Shown: positions 43,716 through 54,690 of the stretch, piece by piece | Layout: every line of letters starts with the position of its first letter | Numbering within the stretch: position 1 is the first letter of the stretch | Source: Stomoxys calcitrans | Lineage: Eukaryota > Arthropoda > Insecta > Diptera > Muscidae | Assembly (NCBI RefSeq): GCF_963082655.1 | Contig: NC_081552.1 | Span: 183,628,571-183,692,570 of the forward strand | DNA length: 64,000 bases | Reading direction: 5' to 3' | Translations under genes and position numbers: made by a program | Notes under the pieces: generated by a model | The model's input: only the letters and a program-made list of their open reading frames with translations | Told to the model about the DNA's origin: nothing | Database searches by the model: none

Positions 43716-45758
43716 TTATTTGATTTTATTCTCTACCAAATAATCTAAGGTATCAAAATTTAAAAGCTCTTTAATTTGAATGGCATCGGGATCGTCCTTA
43801 TCTATATCGTCACATATTTTTGGTAGCCATTTAGTTCTGATGCTGTATAGTACCGGATCAGACGATAACAATAAATATTGAAGTAAATCATAATTTTGGT
43901 TAAATTTGGTGCTCTTTCGGGTATTGAAAAGCCGGAACTGTTTAACATCTCTATTACGGGATTCCTGAGCTTCTTCTGTAAGTTCTCCTAACGGAAGTAT
44001 GTTGTATTCCACAATTTCCTTGCCATGATGTAAGACTTTATGTACTGTCGGTGTTAAAGCTTTCCACGAATATAAATCAGATAAAATGTTTTTTGTGTCA
44101 TTACTATAAGCTTCAAATTTGGTTGAATTTATCATCTTTTTGCTATTGATTACAGCCAAAATCACTTTGAATCGTCTTAGCAAGTGTTCATCAAGACCGG
44201 TTATTTTAGATGTCGATACGGGGTCCTCAAAAAACCGCCTTGCCGAGTTGCCATCATTTGTGCTTCCGTATCCGTAAAGAGGTTTATCTATTATAAGTCC
44301 CTTTTGTTTAAACTCCAACTGGATTCGATTCTTCTCTTCCTGCCTCATTTTGTGAAGATCTTGGTTGTTTCTAGCAGAGACATCGCGGTTTCCAGGGCTA
44401 GTCCGATATTTAAGGTCATACGATAAATGCAAACAATACTCCATGAATCGAATTCTACAGTGCAGGGGCGAAATACCGAAATTGAGCGCATTTTCGTTTA
44501 CTAAATTTTCATCAGACTTGTCCTCGAATTGCCCATTCTTCTTGCCACAAATATTGCATCTCCAATTGGACATAACGCCAGTTAATGCGTTTGCCACCTT
44601 TCCATCGATCATAGTGAGTTGTAGTTGAAACGAAACTTTTATATTTCTTCCCAATTGGTTTATAACAATCATGGGTAATGCAGCAATTTCTTCCTTTATT
44701 TCGTTCACCAAAGATCGTGTTGTGTTCCGGTCTTCCTTTGTATACTCAAACCGAATTGGGCGACATAAATATTTTGACCCAGGTGTTCTATTTATCCATA
44801 TATCTTGAAATGCATTTTCTTTCGATGATGAAGATTGGTCCTTGTACAATCTCATTCTCAATGGTACTAATGATGCCATGAAAATTGATGCGAAGTTGGT
44901 ATCTATTTCTGTTTGTTGCTTATATTCGGAAAATCCAGATGATCCATCACAACCCCATTTGCTGATCAAAACCACTTCGGAATTATTACATGTGTTCAAC
45001 TGTTCTTCAGTAAAATTAGAAATAATTCTAACAGCTGTATTTTCAACAAGATCAGCAAGTTTCACTCTTGCTTTTAATTCGTCCACGTATATATTTGATG
45101 GCACCATTTTCGTCCTGGTGTTGTACAATTTATGTTTTGAGGGTAAACAACCCCATCCTTTTTCACGAAGAGCCTTCCTCATTGTTGAGTATTTGTTTCT
45201 TGAGAGGCCTAGGTTCAAAATCAGGGCCAGTGCATCTTCCTCCGTGAATTCTGTAGTCGATTTTGGAGTTGGAATACTTTCTACCATTCTCTTTACCCTT
45301 TTCGGAGATGCTAATGGTAAAACATCGACAATTCGTCCAACATTTTTTGGTTGTGTTTTTAACAATGCTGTTTTGAACGTATCTTTTATTAAATTTGGCG
45401 GATGTGCCGCCAATAGTTCCTCTTGTTTTTTCTTTTTGGTTTTCTCCGTAACTTCGTCGTATGCTTTGCTAGGCCGGCCGGGAATCAGCGGTTTAATTTC
45501 AATAAGTAGATCCGATTTCAGCCACTTCTCATACATTTTGAAAAACTTGATTTTTGCGAATGAACATTCTGGCAACCTTCTCTCAAATGATTTGTAGAAT
45601 TTTTCAAGTTTGTCTAAAGCGTCTTTATTTAGCCTTATTCCATATATGTGGTCCAAAGTGTAAACAAGTTCCTTAAATGACTCCGTGTATGATTTGGAAT
45701 CATTTTTGATGTCCCATACAATTTTCGAAAGAGTGGAATACTTCAGTATGACTTCCAT
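43716..45758 (-). CDS. Transib transposase (RAG1-like), intact, 680 residues
   Basis: The enzyme cuts and pastes Transib DNA by a DDE mechanism, with hairpin chemistry shared with RAG1. The frame is open from ATG (45758) to the stop at 43716, and 680 residues is a normal length. Visible marks are WGCDGSSGFSEYK with the first catalytic aspartate D271, MIDGKVANALTG with D385, a C-x-x-C pair (401, 404), HLSYDL (444-449), TVHKVLHHG (571-579) and the third acidic block TEEAQESRNRDVKQFR (594-609), equivalent to the RAG1 E962 region. A basic linker (KTKKKK) is at 106-111. It has a short untranslated leader before the right arm. It looks functional in the protein, while the element has lost one end. 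Confidence 0.92.
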   Translation of the reverse strand: MEVILKYSTLSKIVWDIKNDSKSYTESFKELVYTLDHIYGIRLNKDALDKLEKFYKSFERRLPECSFAKIKFFKMYEKWLKSDLLIEIKPLIPGRPSKAYDEVTEKTKKKKQEELLAAHPPNLIKDTFKTALLKTQPKNVGRIVDVLPLASPKRVKRMVESIPTPKSTTEFTEEDALALILNLGLSRNKYSTMRKALREKGWGCLPSKHKLYNTRTKMVPSNIYVDELKARVKLADLVENTAVRIISNFTEEQLNTCNNSEVVLISKWGCDGSSGFSEYKQQTEIDTNFASIFMASLVPLRMRLYKDQSSSSKENAFQDIWINRTPGSKYLCRPIRFEYTKEDRNTTRSLVNEIKEEIAALPMIVINQLGRNIKVSFQLQLTMIDGKVANALTGVMSNWRCNICGKKNGQFEDKSDENLVNENALNFGISPLHCRIRFMEYCLHLSYDLKYRTSPGNRDVSARNNQDLHKMRQEEKNRIQLEFKQKGLIIDKPLYGYGSTNDGNSARRFFEDPVSTSKITGLDEHLLRRFKVILAVINSKKMINSTKFEAYSNDTKNILSDLYSWKALTPTVHKVLHHGKEIVEYNILPLGELTEEAQESRNRDVKQFRLFNTRKSTKFNQNYDLLQYLLLSSDPVLYSIRTKWLPKICDDIDKDDPDAIQIKELLNFDTLDYLVENKIK

Positions 45759-46151
45759 AACTTATAAATGTCCTTTACGCCTCTACAAAATATAATGAAG
45801 AAAATTTGGATTTTGTTCAAATATTTATGCAATATATTCACAATTAATGACCCATTTCAGGTATCAGACGCAATCGTAAAAAGGGGTCCAAAGTGCCTCT
45901 TTTTACTTACTCTTCTATAATTATTTACCTGGACTCGAATTTGGTTAAAAAAAATGACAATGAATTTTTTATGGGTAGGTTTTTTCACATTCATTGATAC
46001 GGTGGATTTCCTGGGAATTCGACATAGCGAAACAGGTAACATTTGTCTGCATCAAATCTTAACACAAATATATATATATATGCAGGTATATTTCTAGGTT
46101 ACTTTTTATTCAAAAATCATCAGCTTACATTAAAAATAGATGTAGGTACTA

Positions 46152-47254
46152 TACAAACGCACGCCGATGCGAAGTGTTTTCGCTCTAAAACACATATTTT
46201 TATTCCAATTTTTTTAAACTTTGGCAGGAGACCTTTTTTTATTCTAACACATTTGTATTGTAAACCCTGGGCAAATCTATCAATGTTTTAGTGTAGGCCC
46301 CATATAAGGTTCCATTTCACAAATAGACATTTTTATATAGAGTTTAATGAAGTGTAAATGAATTTTAGAGTAGATAGAATCCGAGTTGAGAAATGTTTTA
46401 TACATCGTTGGAAAGGTATGAAAATTTCCTTTACGATAAGGTATGTTGCGTAAATATGGCTATAGTGTGTCATGTGCAATTAGGACAACAAAAACAAAAT
46501 TTGGGAAATTCGACTTTTTTGAAAAATTGACTTTTTTATTGCCGGTTCCATAAAATGGAATAGAATAGAGATATTTCCATGATTCTTTTTGTGTTTTGTA
46601 GAAGAAGTGTTACCAAATAAAAGTTTATTTAACATCTTTGCAATAAAATGTGACGTAATACTTGTTTTTTAGCAATGAATATAGCACTACTTGAAAATTG
46701 ACTTTTTTCAGTATTTTGATCGCTACGATCTCATTTATGGCTAGGATATGGCGAGACATACCTTAAAATGTTGGGAACATTTTAAGCTTTCATTTAAGTT
46801 CAAAAAAAGCGAAAAAATCCCCGTGGAACTTTTTTTCCAGTGAGAAACTTTTGAAGTTTAGTAAAAAAATTGGCCATTTTGGTCTTAAGATAACGGTGTT
46901 GTTTGATATCGAAATTAGCCAAATTAGCACTTAAAACTTTTCTTAATACCTCGACTTTGTGAAAATGGAAAGAAATGATAATGCTTTGATGGCCAAAGTT
47001 TGCGAAAACTTAAAGGAAATGGGAGTATCTTTTTTGAAAAATTTTGCAATTTTTTGACAAAAAAAATATTTTTCATATTGAAAACGATGCCATTTTTAAA
47101 CCGCCAAAGATATTCACGTGATTCCTTTTGTATTTTATGCACACATATGCTGGCATAATTTGTGTGAAGTATGAAGTTTATAGCTTTAAAATTGACGGAG
47201 TTATTTAAAAAACACTGAAAAAAACCAAGGCCAAATTTTCATATTTTAAAATTA
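46152..47254. repeat. Right inverted arm of the Transib, truncated
   Basis: It matches the left arm until TATTTTAAAATTA, then changes to LINE sequence (AGGAACTAGAAGGC). The outer ~330 bases and the terminal heptamer are absent. Confidence 0.9.
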
Positions 47255-47355
47255 AGGAACTAGAAGGCATCTTCCTTCCTCAGTTCCTGTGGTATCACAA
47301 TGGACGAAAACGTCTAAGTGAGTCTGATGGAAGACTGCCACTTAAACCTTACCTA
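47255..47355 (+). mobile_element. LINE 3' UTR, right of the Transib
   Basis: AGGAACTAGAAGGCATC, GGTATCACAATGGACGAAAA and AGACTGCCACTTAAACC match 388-485. It is the continuation of the LINE broken at 42236. Confidence 0.85.
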
Positions 47356-47364
47356 ATCTACAAA

Positions 47365-47412
47365 CGGAATGACTAGGTTAGTATACCCCCACCCTATGGT
47401 GGTGGGTTTAAA
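47365..47412 (-). mobile_element. Hairpin-element head remnant
   Basis: ACAAACGGAATGACTAGG, TATACCCCCACCC and TATGGTGGTGGGTTTA are the reversed head only. Confidence 0.6.
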
Positions 47413-47599
47413 AAATTTCTCTTCCCGTTCTCACACGGCATATTTATTTACACCACTGTGTTACAGGGTATTATAACTTTTTGCAACGCTAAGAAGGAGA
47501 AGAGCTAGGCCCTAAAATGTCCAACAAAGAGCGTGTGTCGAATGATAGCAATCTCCTATGGTGAGATCTTAGAATGACGTAGGGGGTTGTTTTTTACAC

Positions 47600-47988
47600 T
47601 GGTGAGAAAAAATTTCATTTTGCTTTGCCAATCGACCATTTTTTCTAACACTGACAAATTTTGACGTTTGTCAATAATCAAAAGTAAACAAGATGTGCGC
47701 ACCACATAATAATACAGGACAAAGCCCGAAAATAAAAGCTGTGTTCGGGAACTCAATAATTTGTGCAAATTTGCCCAATTTTTTACTGAAAGTCTTTCGC
47801 GTACTTTATTTGCCAGCAGAAGAGGGCGCGAGAGAAAGCAAATTTTGACAGTTCGAAATAAGAGAAACTGCAAATTTCTACTGGGACTTTTTTGCCAGCA
47901 GAAATTTGCAACTTTGAATAGATGTTTTGTGGATGTCAGTGGTTTTATGAAAAGCAGCCGTTACATGAAAACACAAAAGTTAACGCCA
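47600..47988. other. Upstream region of the small ORF, repeated at 50.0 kb
   Basis: TTTTTTACTGAAAGTCTTTCG and CAGAAATTTGCAACTTTG resemble 50030-50130 (TTTTCACTGGAAGTCTTCG). It is probably part of the same unidentified repeat. Confidence 0.4.
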
Positions 47989-48330
47989 AAATGGATCAAA
48001 ACGGCAGAGGTAAGTAAACAATTTAAATTTTATTTATTGGTAATTATTAAATTTGTTTAATTTTTATTTACTTTTAATGAAGATTCATGGCAGCAGCTAG
48101 TGTTCAGGAACAGAAACTCGACAAATGAAGTTGTAATTTTACCTCAATTCGGGTGTTCTACATTAGAAGGTATGGGCAAAATTTGCGGAATTATTTGGAA
48201 AATCTTGAAAAAAATCCTTCCAGACACCAAGAAAAGAGCAATTATCGGTTTCTTAAGTGTTTTGATGGACCTATCCTCATCGGAGAGCTACGATGAAACG
48301 AACACCGTTCCTTTGAATTTGTTAAGGAGG
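47989..48330 (+). CDS. Candidate two-exon small ORF of unknown function (5' part)
   Basis: ATG at 47989 opens a six-codon exon (M-D-Q-N-G-R) ending at a GTAAGT donor (48009). An acceptor near 48082 (TTTTAATGAAG) joins in phase to D-S-W-Q-Q-L-V-F-R-N-R-N-S and about 80 further codons including ILPDTKKRAIIGFLSVLMD. The frame then runs into an antisense LINE fragment near 48335, so the gene is cut. Related, more decayed text at 50030-50300 suggests it belongs to an unidentified mobile element. I do not recognise the protein. Confidence 0.3.
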
Positions 48331-48334
48331 GAAG

Positions 48335-48690
48335 ATGCTGCCATGGGATTGAGTGGATCTGGCTGGGGAGTTAAACAAGTGACGGGATTAGAAAAAATTA
48401 GGATCAGACTGCCCATCTTCCAAACACCGGGTAGTATAATAGTGTTCAGATAGGCTGAGGACAGTTGTAAGGTAATCGACTCCAGGCGGATCCAGATTCT
48501 TCAGCATCAGTGTAGAAATTCTCTCTGGAACCAGCGCCTTGTGCGACTTGGTAGCTTCGTTCACGGTTGTTATTGTTGTAGCAGTGTGTGGTACACTAAA
48601 AGACTCCATCGGGCAATGAAAAACTCCATCAGGCCCATGCGATACGTACAACTGGCTGCCATGGGATTGCACTTTTATTTGTAATGTCTA
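48335..48690 (-). mobile_element. LOA-like LINE fragment plus a 5'-tip copy
   Basis: The - strand reads KSHKALVPERISTLMLKNL then CLEDGQSDPNFF, matching the region just upstream of the reverse transcriptase palm. It is preceded by the LINE 5' tip (ATCCCATGGCAGCC and GATGGAGTTTTTCATTGCCC) and CTGCTACAACAATAACAA. Internal parts are missing. Confidence 0.65.
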
Positions 48691-48794
48691 TCCAGCGACA
48701 CGGCGATCACGGATATACGAATGGCTTCCCTTCTAGGCTTTTCACTCTCGGGTCAAAAAATTGATGTTAATGTAAGGAAAATACTTCACAAGGA

Positions 48795-49975
48795 AGGAAG
48801 GGTAAAGTCGGCCGGTGCCGACTTTATAATGCCCTACACCTAGCCTGTAAGTACAAAGTGAAAGCTATGTCCAATTTTGATGGACTTCGGCGGGTCAACA
48901 TGTTCAAACTGTAAAAACTACGGTTGACAAATGGCAACATTATTGCAAATTACCCAAAATCTGACGAACATATATATGGGAGCTATATCTAATTTTGAAC
49001 CGATTTCGAGCAAACTTCCATATAAGCGAGGAAAGCGTTGTGCAAAATTTTGATTGGTCAATCAATGCGCTTGCAGTGGCTCTTGGGGTGAAAATCTGGC
49101 GATATATATATATGATAGCTATATCTAAATCTAGCCGATTTATATGAAATTCACCAGCAATGACGAGAGTCAAAAGAAACCTCCTTCGAGAGAATCGGTT
49201 AAAAAATGAGCACTTTTTTGCAATATTTCTCAAAATTGGATGAACATGTATATGAGAGCTAAATTTATATCTGAAGGGATTTCCATGAAATTCACCAGTA
49301 ATATTGAGAGTTATTAGAAAATCCTTCCTGCCAAATTTCGAGAGAATCGGTTAACAAAAGACCATTTTATTGCAATATTACTGCGAATCGGACGAACATA
49401 TATATGGGAGCTATATCTAAGTCTGAACCGATTTTGAGCATACTTTACAGATGTTGTGGAAGTCGTCGAAGAAATCGTTGTACGAAGTTTTGGTCAATAA
49501 ATGCGCTTGCAGTGGCTCTAGGAGTGAAAATCGGGCGATATATATGTGAGATCTATATCTAAATCTAAACAGATTTCCATGAATATCACCAGTAATGTCG
49601 AGAGTCATAAGAAAATTATTCCAAATGACCGTTTTATTGCATTAATACTGCAAATCGGAAGAATATATATATGGGAGCTATATCCAAATCTGAACCTATT
49701 TTTTCCAATTTCAATAGGCTTCGTTTCTAGGCCGAAAAACATGCCTGTACCAAATTTTAAGGCGATTGGATGAAAACTGCGACCTGTACTTTGTACACAA
49801 ATTAACATGGAAGGACGGACAGATAGACGGACATAGATATATTGAATCAGAAAGTGACTCTGAGTCGATCGGTGTACTTATCAATGGGTCTATCTCTCTT
49901 CTTTCTGGGTGTTACAAACAAATGCACTAAGTTATAATACCCTGTACCACAGTAGTGGTGTAGAATATAAAAATT
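48795..49975 (+). mobile_element. Hairpin-ended element, second family with a variant stem
   Basis: It begins with the stem TAAAGTCGGC/GCCGACTTTA around loop CGGT (48803-48826). Units carry GGGAGCTATATCTAA and GCGCTTGCAGTGGCTCT. It closes with GACGGACAGATAGACGG and TCTTTCTGGGTGTTACAAAC, then AATACCCTGTACCAC and GTGGTGTAG. It is laid out as in the main family but with different sequence. Confidence 0.75.
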
Positions 49976-50690
49976 ATTTTCGAAGCAAGCAAATAAAAAA
50001 CCAAATAAAAAAAAAATTATCAGCTAATTTTCTGCAAATTTTCACTGGAAGTCTTCGTTCGCTTACTTTTGCTTGCAAATTTTTTCAAGAGAGTAAAATG
50101 GCTCTTACTCTTCTGCAAATTTTTACTGGAAAAATACGCGAACAGACCTAATAATTATTTTCGTAATGAATATTTTTCGAAAATATTTTCAGTTACTGCT
50201 AGCAGTTATATTGCAAATGCAAACGTTGCACTATCGAGATATGGACATGGAGATTTTTACATGAAAATTATGAACGGAACTCATGCCAGGTAAACAAACT
50301 TTTGACGCCTTTATAGAAAAATCACTAAACAGCGGCGCCATAATTTCAATAAACTACAAGCACTGTACTTTTGTCTATTATTGTTATATAATAAACTTTT
50401 AGAATCCCGTTGCCAATGATAATAAACAACAATTTTACTTATTTTATGCCAAATAAGTCGTTTAAAATTAGTGACGTGTGCGCACAATGTAGGTGACTAA
50501 GTTATGCCGTACGCAAGTTGGTTTCCAAAACGCAAATAAATTTACAATTACTGACATGGGACTTTGCTCAATGAAACGTCAAAATTTGCTGTGCTGTCAA
50601 AAATCTTACTAGCCCCTGGGTTACTCAAAATTATTCACCACACTTAACGTCATATTTTTACTATCCCTACAAGTACAAAAGTAAAATACA
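49976..50690. other. Decayed second copy of the 47.6-48.1 kb unit
   Basis: It has similar text to 47760-48010, including an exon-like stretch 50189-50290 ending CATGCCAG before GTAAAC. The assignment is by eye and uncertain. Confidence 0.3.
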
Positions 50691-50957
50691 AAATCGAAAA
50701 TACAAGCATCGGATTTATTGATACTTACCTCTCTTAGTTCATGCCGTTGTTCTCACGATACGAGTATAGGCTTTGTAGGTCAAAGGTTGTAGTCAAAGGT
50801 TTTGTACAGAAAAACACACTCTGGTGTTTACCTATCACAAATTGTAAGATCTTATGTTTGGTTTTTTGTGCATATTGCTTCACACATTCAGTTTCATTCA
50901 AGGCAATATTGTGCAGTAACCCACCACAGTAACCGCTTTAATAGTTCTATGTTAAAT

Positions 50958-50978
50958 ACTCTCTCTCTCTCTCTCTCT
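50958..50978 (+). repeat. (CT)n microsatellite
   Basis: A pure CT run. The reverse copy has (GA)n near 60345. Confidence 0.9.
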
Positions 50979-51699
50979 CAACTACCGACACCCTCTGCTT
51001 TTTGACTTGCTAAAATACTCTGCCAACAAGAGATTTCTTTTTGGTACACAAACACACGAAAAGATCTGTTCATAAAATCAGAACAACAGCAGAGCAGCTT
51101 CTGTTGTTGCTGTTTTTGCTTTTCCGTATCCCTCTCAATTTCCTTTGCAAACACTTGCCTGTTGCTATATGTTGCATATACAAAAGCTTTGATTTAGTTG
51201 GAGTTTTTTATAAACTCGCGCGGCGCGAAACACAAAACGATGCCCACAATGACGACGACGTCAGTGCTAGTGCCGGCGAAACTGTATGCACACGAACACA
51301 CCTAGATCCCCAATAATGGTTATGGCTATTCTTAAACTGATTCATATTTTGAGTCCTACTGTACTGATATTGTTTGAATATCTTGTGGGTATTGCTGGTG
51401 AAGTTGCTTGAGAATGAATAACATGAATTTAAATTGGAAAACTTGAAACATATACACAAACTACTTTAGTATAACACACATATAAGGCGTAAGAATTATT
51501 TTATAAGCATTATTGCATTAAGTGATATAATTATGTGATTTTTGTTTATTCACGTTTGAATAAAACACTTGCTATGCACTTCCAGTTGTTTGCCACTATT
51601 TAAAGAACATTTAAATCAAAAGGTTTTGTTAAAAATGTCTGTCTTTTCTGGCTTGTCTGCATTCATCGCGAGAAACGAACACTTATAAGATACATTGTT

Positions 51700-52112
51700 A
51701 CGTTTTATAATAACCACCACCATAGGATGGGGGTATACTTTTTTAGTCATTCCGTTTGTAACACCTTGAAATATTCGTTTATATATTCTTGATCGTCATG
51801 TCGATTTGAATCGATCTAGCCGTGTCCGTCAGTCCGTGAGGTGTTCTGTTATGACTTCCAACAACTGTGCCAATCGCTTCATAACCTGATATATAAACCG
51901 ATTCCCCGATTTGATTTCTTAAACCCTTACAACCCGCAATTTTTGTTCGATTCGGCTGAAATTTTGCACATAGTGTTCTGTTATGACTCTCAACAACTGC
52001 GCCAAGTACGGCCCAAATCGGTCTATAACCAGATATAGCTCCCATATTTTAGCAGAATCTGTGGTGGTGGGTTCCCAAGATTCGGCCCGGCCGAACTTAG
52101 CAAGCTTTTACT
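51700..52112 (+). mobile_element. Complete short hairpin-ended element (~410 bp)
   Basis: The head (AACCACCACCATAGGATGGG, GGGTATAC) and the tail hairpin TTCGGCCCGGCCGAA (52081-52095) with TTTTACTTGTTT are both present, enclosing about two units. Copy 2 of the host repeat lacks it, so both ends are set by comparison. Confidence 0.8.
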
Positions 52113-52837
52113 TGTTTAAGTTTATTTTTTCTAACACACCCACAACAAACTCAGGCACACGGCATTAACAAACGGAAGGCAAATTCCTTTTTAAAATTTT
52201 TAAACAAAAATATTTTCAAATGGAAATATTTTATAATGTGTACAAAATTGATTTTAATTAAGGATAGGGATTAAAGTATCAACTAAACCGAAAAATGATA
52301 CGAATACTGATTAGTTAATCTTCGCCCGATCGCTTAAAAGTAACTAACGAGTTTGCAAGAAGTTCATTGTTTTTATTGAACAGAATTGAAAACATTTTGC
52401 ATAGAGCTTGGTTGCTCTTCTCAATATTTTACCTGCTAACACACTCTTAGGGCATTTCAGCTTAAGCAATTTACGCTCCTTTCCTTTTCTATGGATTAAG
52501 GGGAAACTGAATAGAGTGTCACTGAGTGTGAGCTGCTCACATAGCGCTACACTCTATTATTTTGCTCTCTGTCTTTCTCTCATGAATACAGTTTTGTTCA
52601 AGTTGTATTAAAAATTTTAGATTTCTGACTAGTAGAAGCCAAAGAGATGAGAGAAAGAGTTCGATAGATTGTGTGTTCACTATCTATTGGTGTAGAAGTG
52701 AAAACGGAAAAGTGCTTAAAATTCTGACCCGATAACTTAACCATACAAACACAAGAATTGGATTGTTCTGAATGCTTAATAGTGAGTCAATGTTTTAAAT
52801 GTTGACATTATGTAACAAAGTACAGAAGTTCTACTTT

Positions 52838-53218
52838 ACTTTAATTTGCTATGGCAGAACAGTTGTACCACACTAGCTGAACGTAGAATAGTGTTCCAAG
52901 TGCCTCGATCTTCTGCGCTCATTCTAAAATCCTTGACACCAAATTTCGAGGTGTCTCCTACCACTTGAGCTTTCCATCGGGCTTTTGGCCGTCCCGGTTT
53001 GCGTTTACCATCGTGATTGCCTTCAAAAGACTTCTCCATTAAATATTCCTCCAAACACTGCCTCGTCTGCTATTAGAAATACCCATGCCTCGGAACCATA
53101 TAACAACACGGGTAGTATCAGAGTCTTGTAAAGTGTTATCTTTGTCTGTCGAGAGGTGACCTTGCAGCCTACTTAATCCAAAGTAGCATCTGTTTGGTGT
53201 CGCACAGTGGCAGAAATT
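52838..53218 (-). mobile_element. RTE-like LINE C-terminal fragment
   Basis: The - strand reads KKSFEGNHDGKRKPGRPKA-like text, QVVGDTSKFGVKDF and SAEDRGTW, then a frameshifted TLILPVLLYGSEAW region. It abuts copy 1 of the unclassified repeat. Confidence 0.75.
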
Positions 53219-53221
53219 AAA

Positions 53222-54690
53222 AAAAACAAGTAAAAGCGTGCTAAGTTCGGCCGGGCCGAATCTTATATACCCTCCACCATGGATCGCATTTGTCGAGTTC
53301 TTTTCCCGGCATCTCTTCTTAGGCAAAAAAGGATATAAGAAAAGAGTTGCTCTGCTATTAAAACGATATCAAGATATGGTCCGGTTCGGACCACAATTAA
53401 ATTATATGTTGGAGACCTGTGTAAAATTTCAGCCAATTCGTATAAGAATTGCGCCCATTGGGGCTCACGAAGTAAAATAGAGAGAACGATTTTTATGGGA
53501 TCTGTATCGGGCTATAGACCGATTAAGACCATAATAAACACGTTTGTGGATAGTCATGAGAGGATCCGTCGTACAAAATTTCAGGCATATCGGATAATAA
53601 TTGCGACTTCTAGGGGTCAAGAAGTCAAGATCCCAGATCGGTTTATATGACAGCTATATCAGGTTATGAACCGATTTGAACCTTATTTGACACAGTTGTT
53701 GAAAGTAAAAATAAAATACGTCATGCAACATTTCAGCCAAATCGGATAGGAATTGCGCCCTCTAGAAGCTCAAGAAGTCAAATCCCCAGATCTGTTTATA
53801 TGACAGCTATATCAGGTTATGGACCGATTTCAACCATACTTGGCACAGTTGTCGGATATCATAATGAAATACTTCGTGCAAAAATTCATTCCAATCGGAT
53901 AAGAATTGCGCACTCTAGAGGCTCAAGAAGTCAAGACCCAAGGTCGGTTTATATGGCAGATATATCAGGTTATGGACCGATTTAAACCATACTAGGCACA
54001 GTTGTTGGGTACCATAACAAAACACGTCGTGCGAAATTCCATTCCATTCGGATAAGGATTGCGCACTCTAGAGGCTCAAGAAGTCAAGACCCAAGATCGA
54101 TTTATATGGCAGCTATATCAGGTTATGGACCGATTTGAACCATACTTTGTACAATTGTTGGATATCATAACAAAACACGTCGTGCAAAATTTCATTCTGA
54201 TCGGATAAGAATTGCGCACGCTAGAGGCTCAAGAAGTCAAGACCCAAGATCGGTTTATATGGCAGCTATATCAGATTATGGACCGATTTGAACTATACTT
54301 GACACAGTTGTTGGATTTCATAACAAAACACGTCGTGCAAAATTTCATTCTGATCGGATAAGAATTGCGCACGCTAGAGGCTCAAGAAGTCAAGACCCAA
54401 GATCGGTTTATATGGCAGCTATATCAAAACATGGACCGATATGGCCCATTTACAATACCAACCGACCTACACTAATAAGTAGTATTTGTGCAAAATTTCA
54501 AGCGGCTAGCTTTACTCCTTCGGAAGTTAGCGTGCTTTCGACAGACGGACGGACATGGCTAGATCGACATAAAATTTCACGACGATCAAGAATATATATA
54601 CTTTATGGGGTCTCAGACGAATATTTCGAGTAGTTACAAACAGAATGACGAAATTAGTATACCCCCCATCTTATGGTGGAGGGTATAAAA
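53222..54690 (-). mobile_element. Hairpin-ended element, reverse, six or more units, near complete
   Basis: The tail (AAGTAAAAGCGTGCTAAG, TTCGGCCGGGCCGAATC) is at 53228-53262. Units of ~150 bp with AAGAATTGCGC and AGAGGCTCAAGAAGTCAAGA follow. The last three units (53970-54410) are almost identical. The closing segment (GACAGACGGACGGACATGG) and reversed head (TATACCCCCCATC, GGAGGGTATA) end at about 54688. Confidence 0.8.

Larger units (their letters stand above)
42237..47254 (-). mobile_element. Transib DNA transposon (~5.0 kb) with long inverted arms, right tip missing
   Basis: It starts CACAGTGGGCCAAATGG at 42237. The inner arms 42569-43669 and 46152-47254 are near-identical inverted repeats of about 1.1 kb, with only a few differences. 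The outer 330 bases of the left arm (42237-42568) have no partner on the right, where LINE sequence resumes directly. The single gene lies between the arms. Transib is the family from which RAG1 is thought to descend, and its termini resemble the recombination signal heptamer. Confidence 0.88.
50695..52835 (+). repeat. Unclassified ~1.8 kb repeat, copy 1 (with a nested element)
   Basis: It matches 58745-60590 in reverse along its whole length, e.g. AACAACAGCAGAGCAGCTTC, CTTTGCAAACACTTGCCTG and TAACACACTCTTAGGGC. The nested hairpin element 51700-52112 is absent from copy 2. No reverse transcriptase or transposase frame was seen. Confidence 0.75.

Noticed and set aside
44842..45597. 251-codon + strand ORF opposite the Transib gene
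   Set aside because: It is the antisense shadow of the transposase frame, with no motifs of its own.
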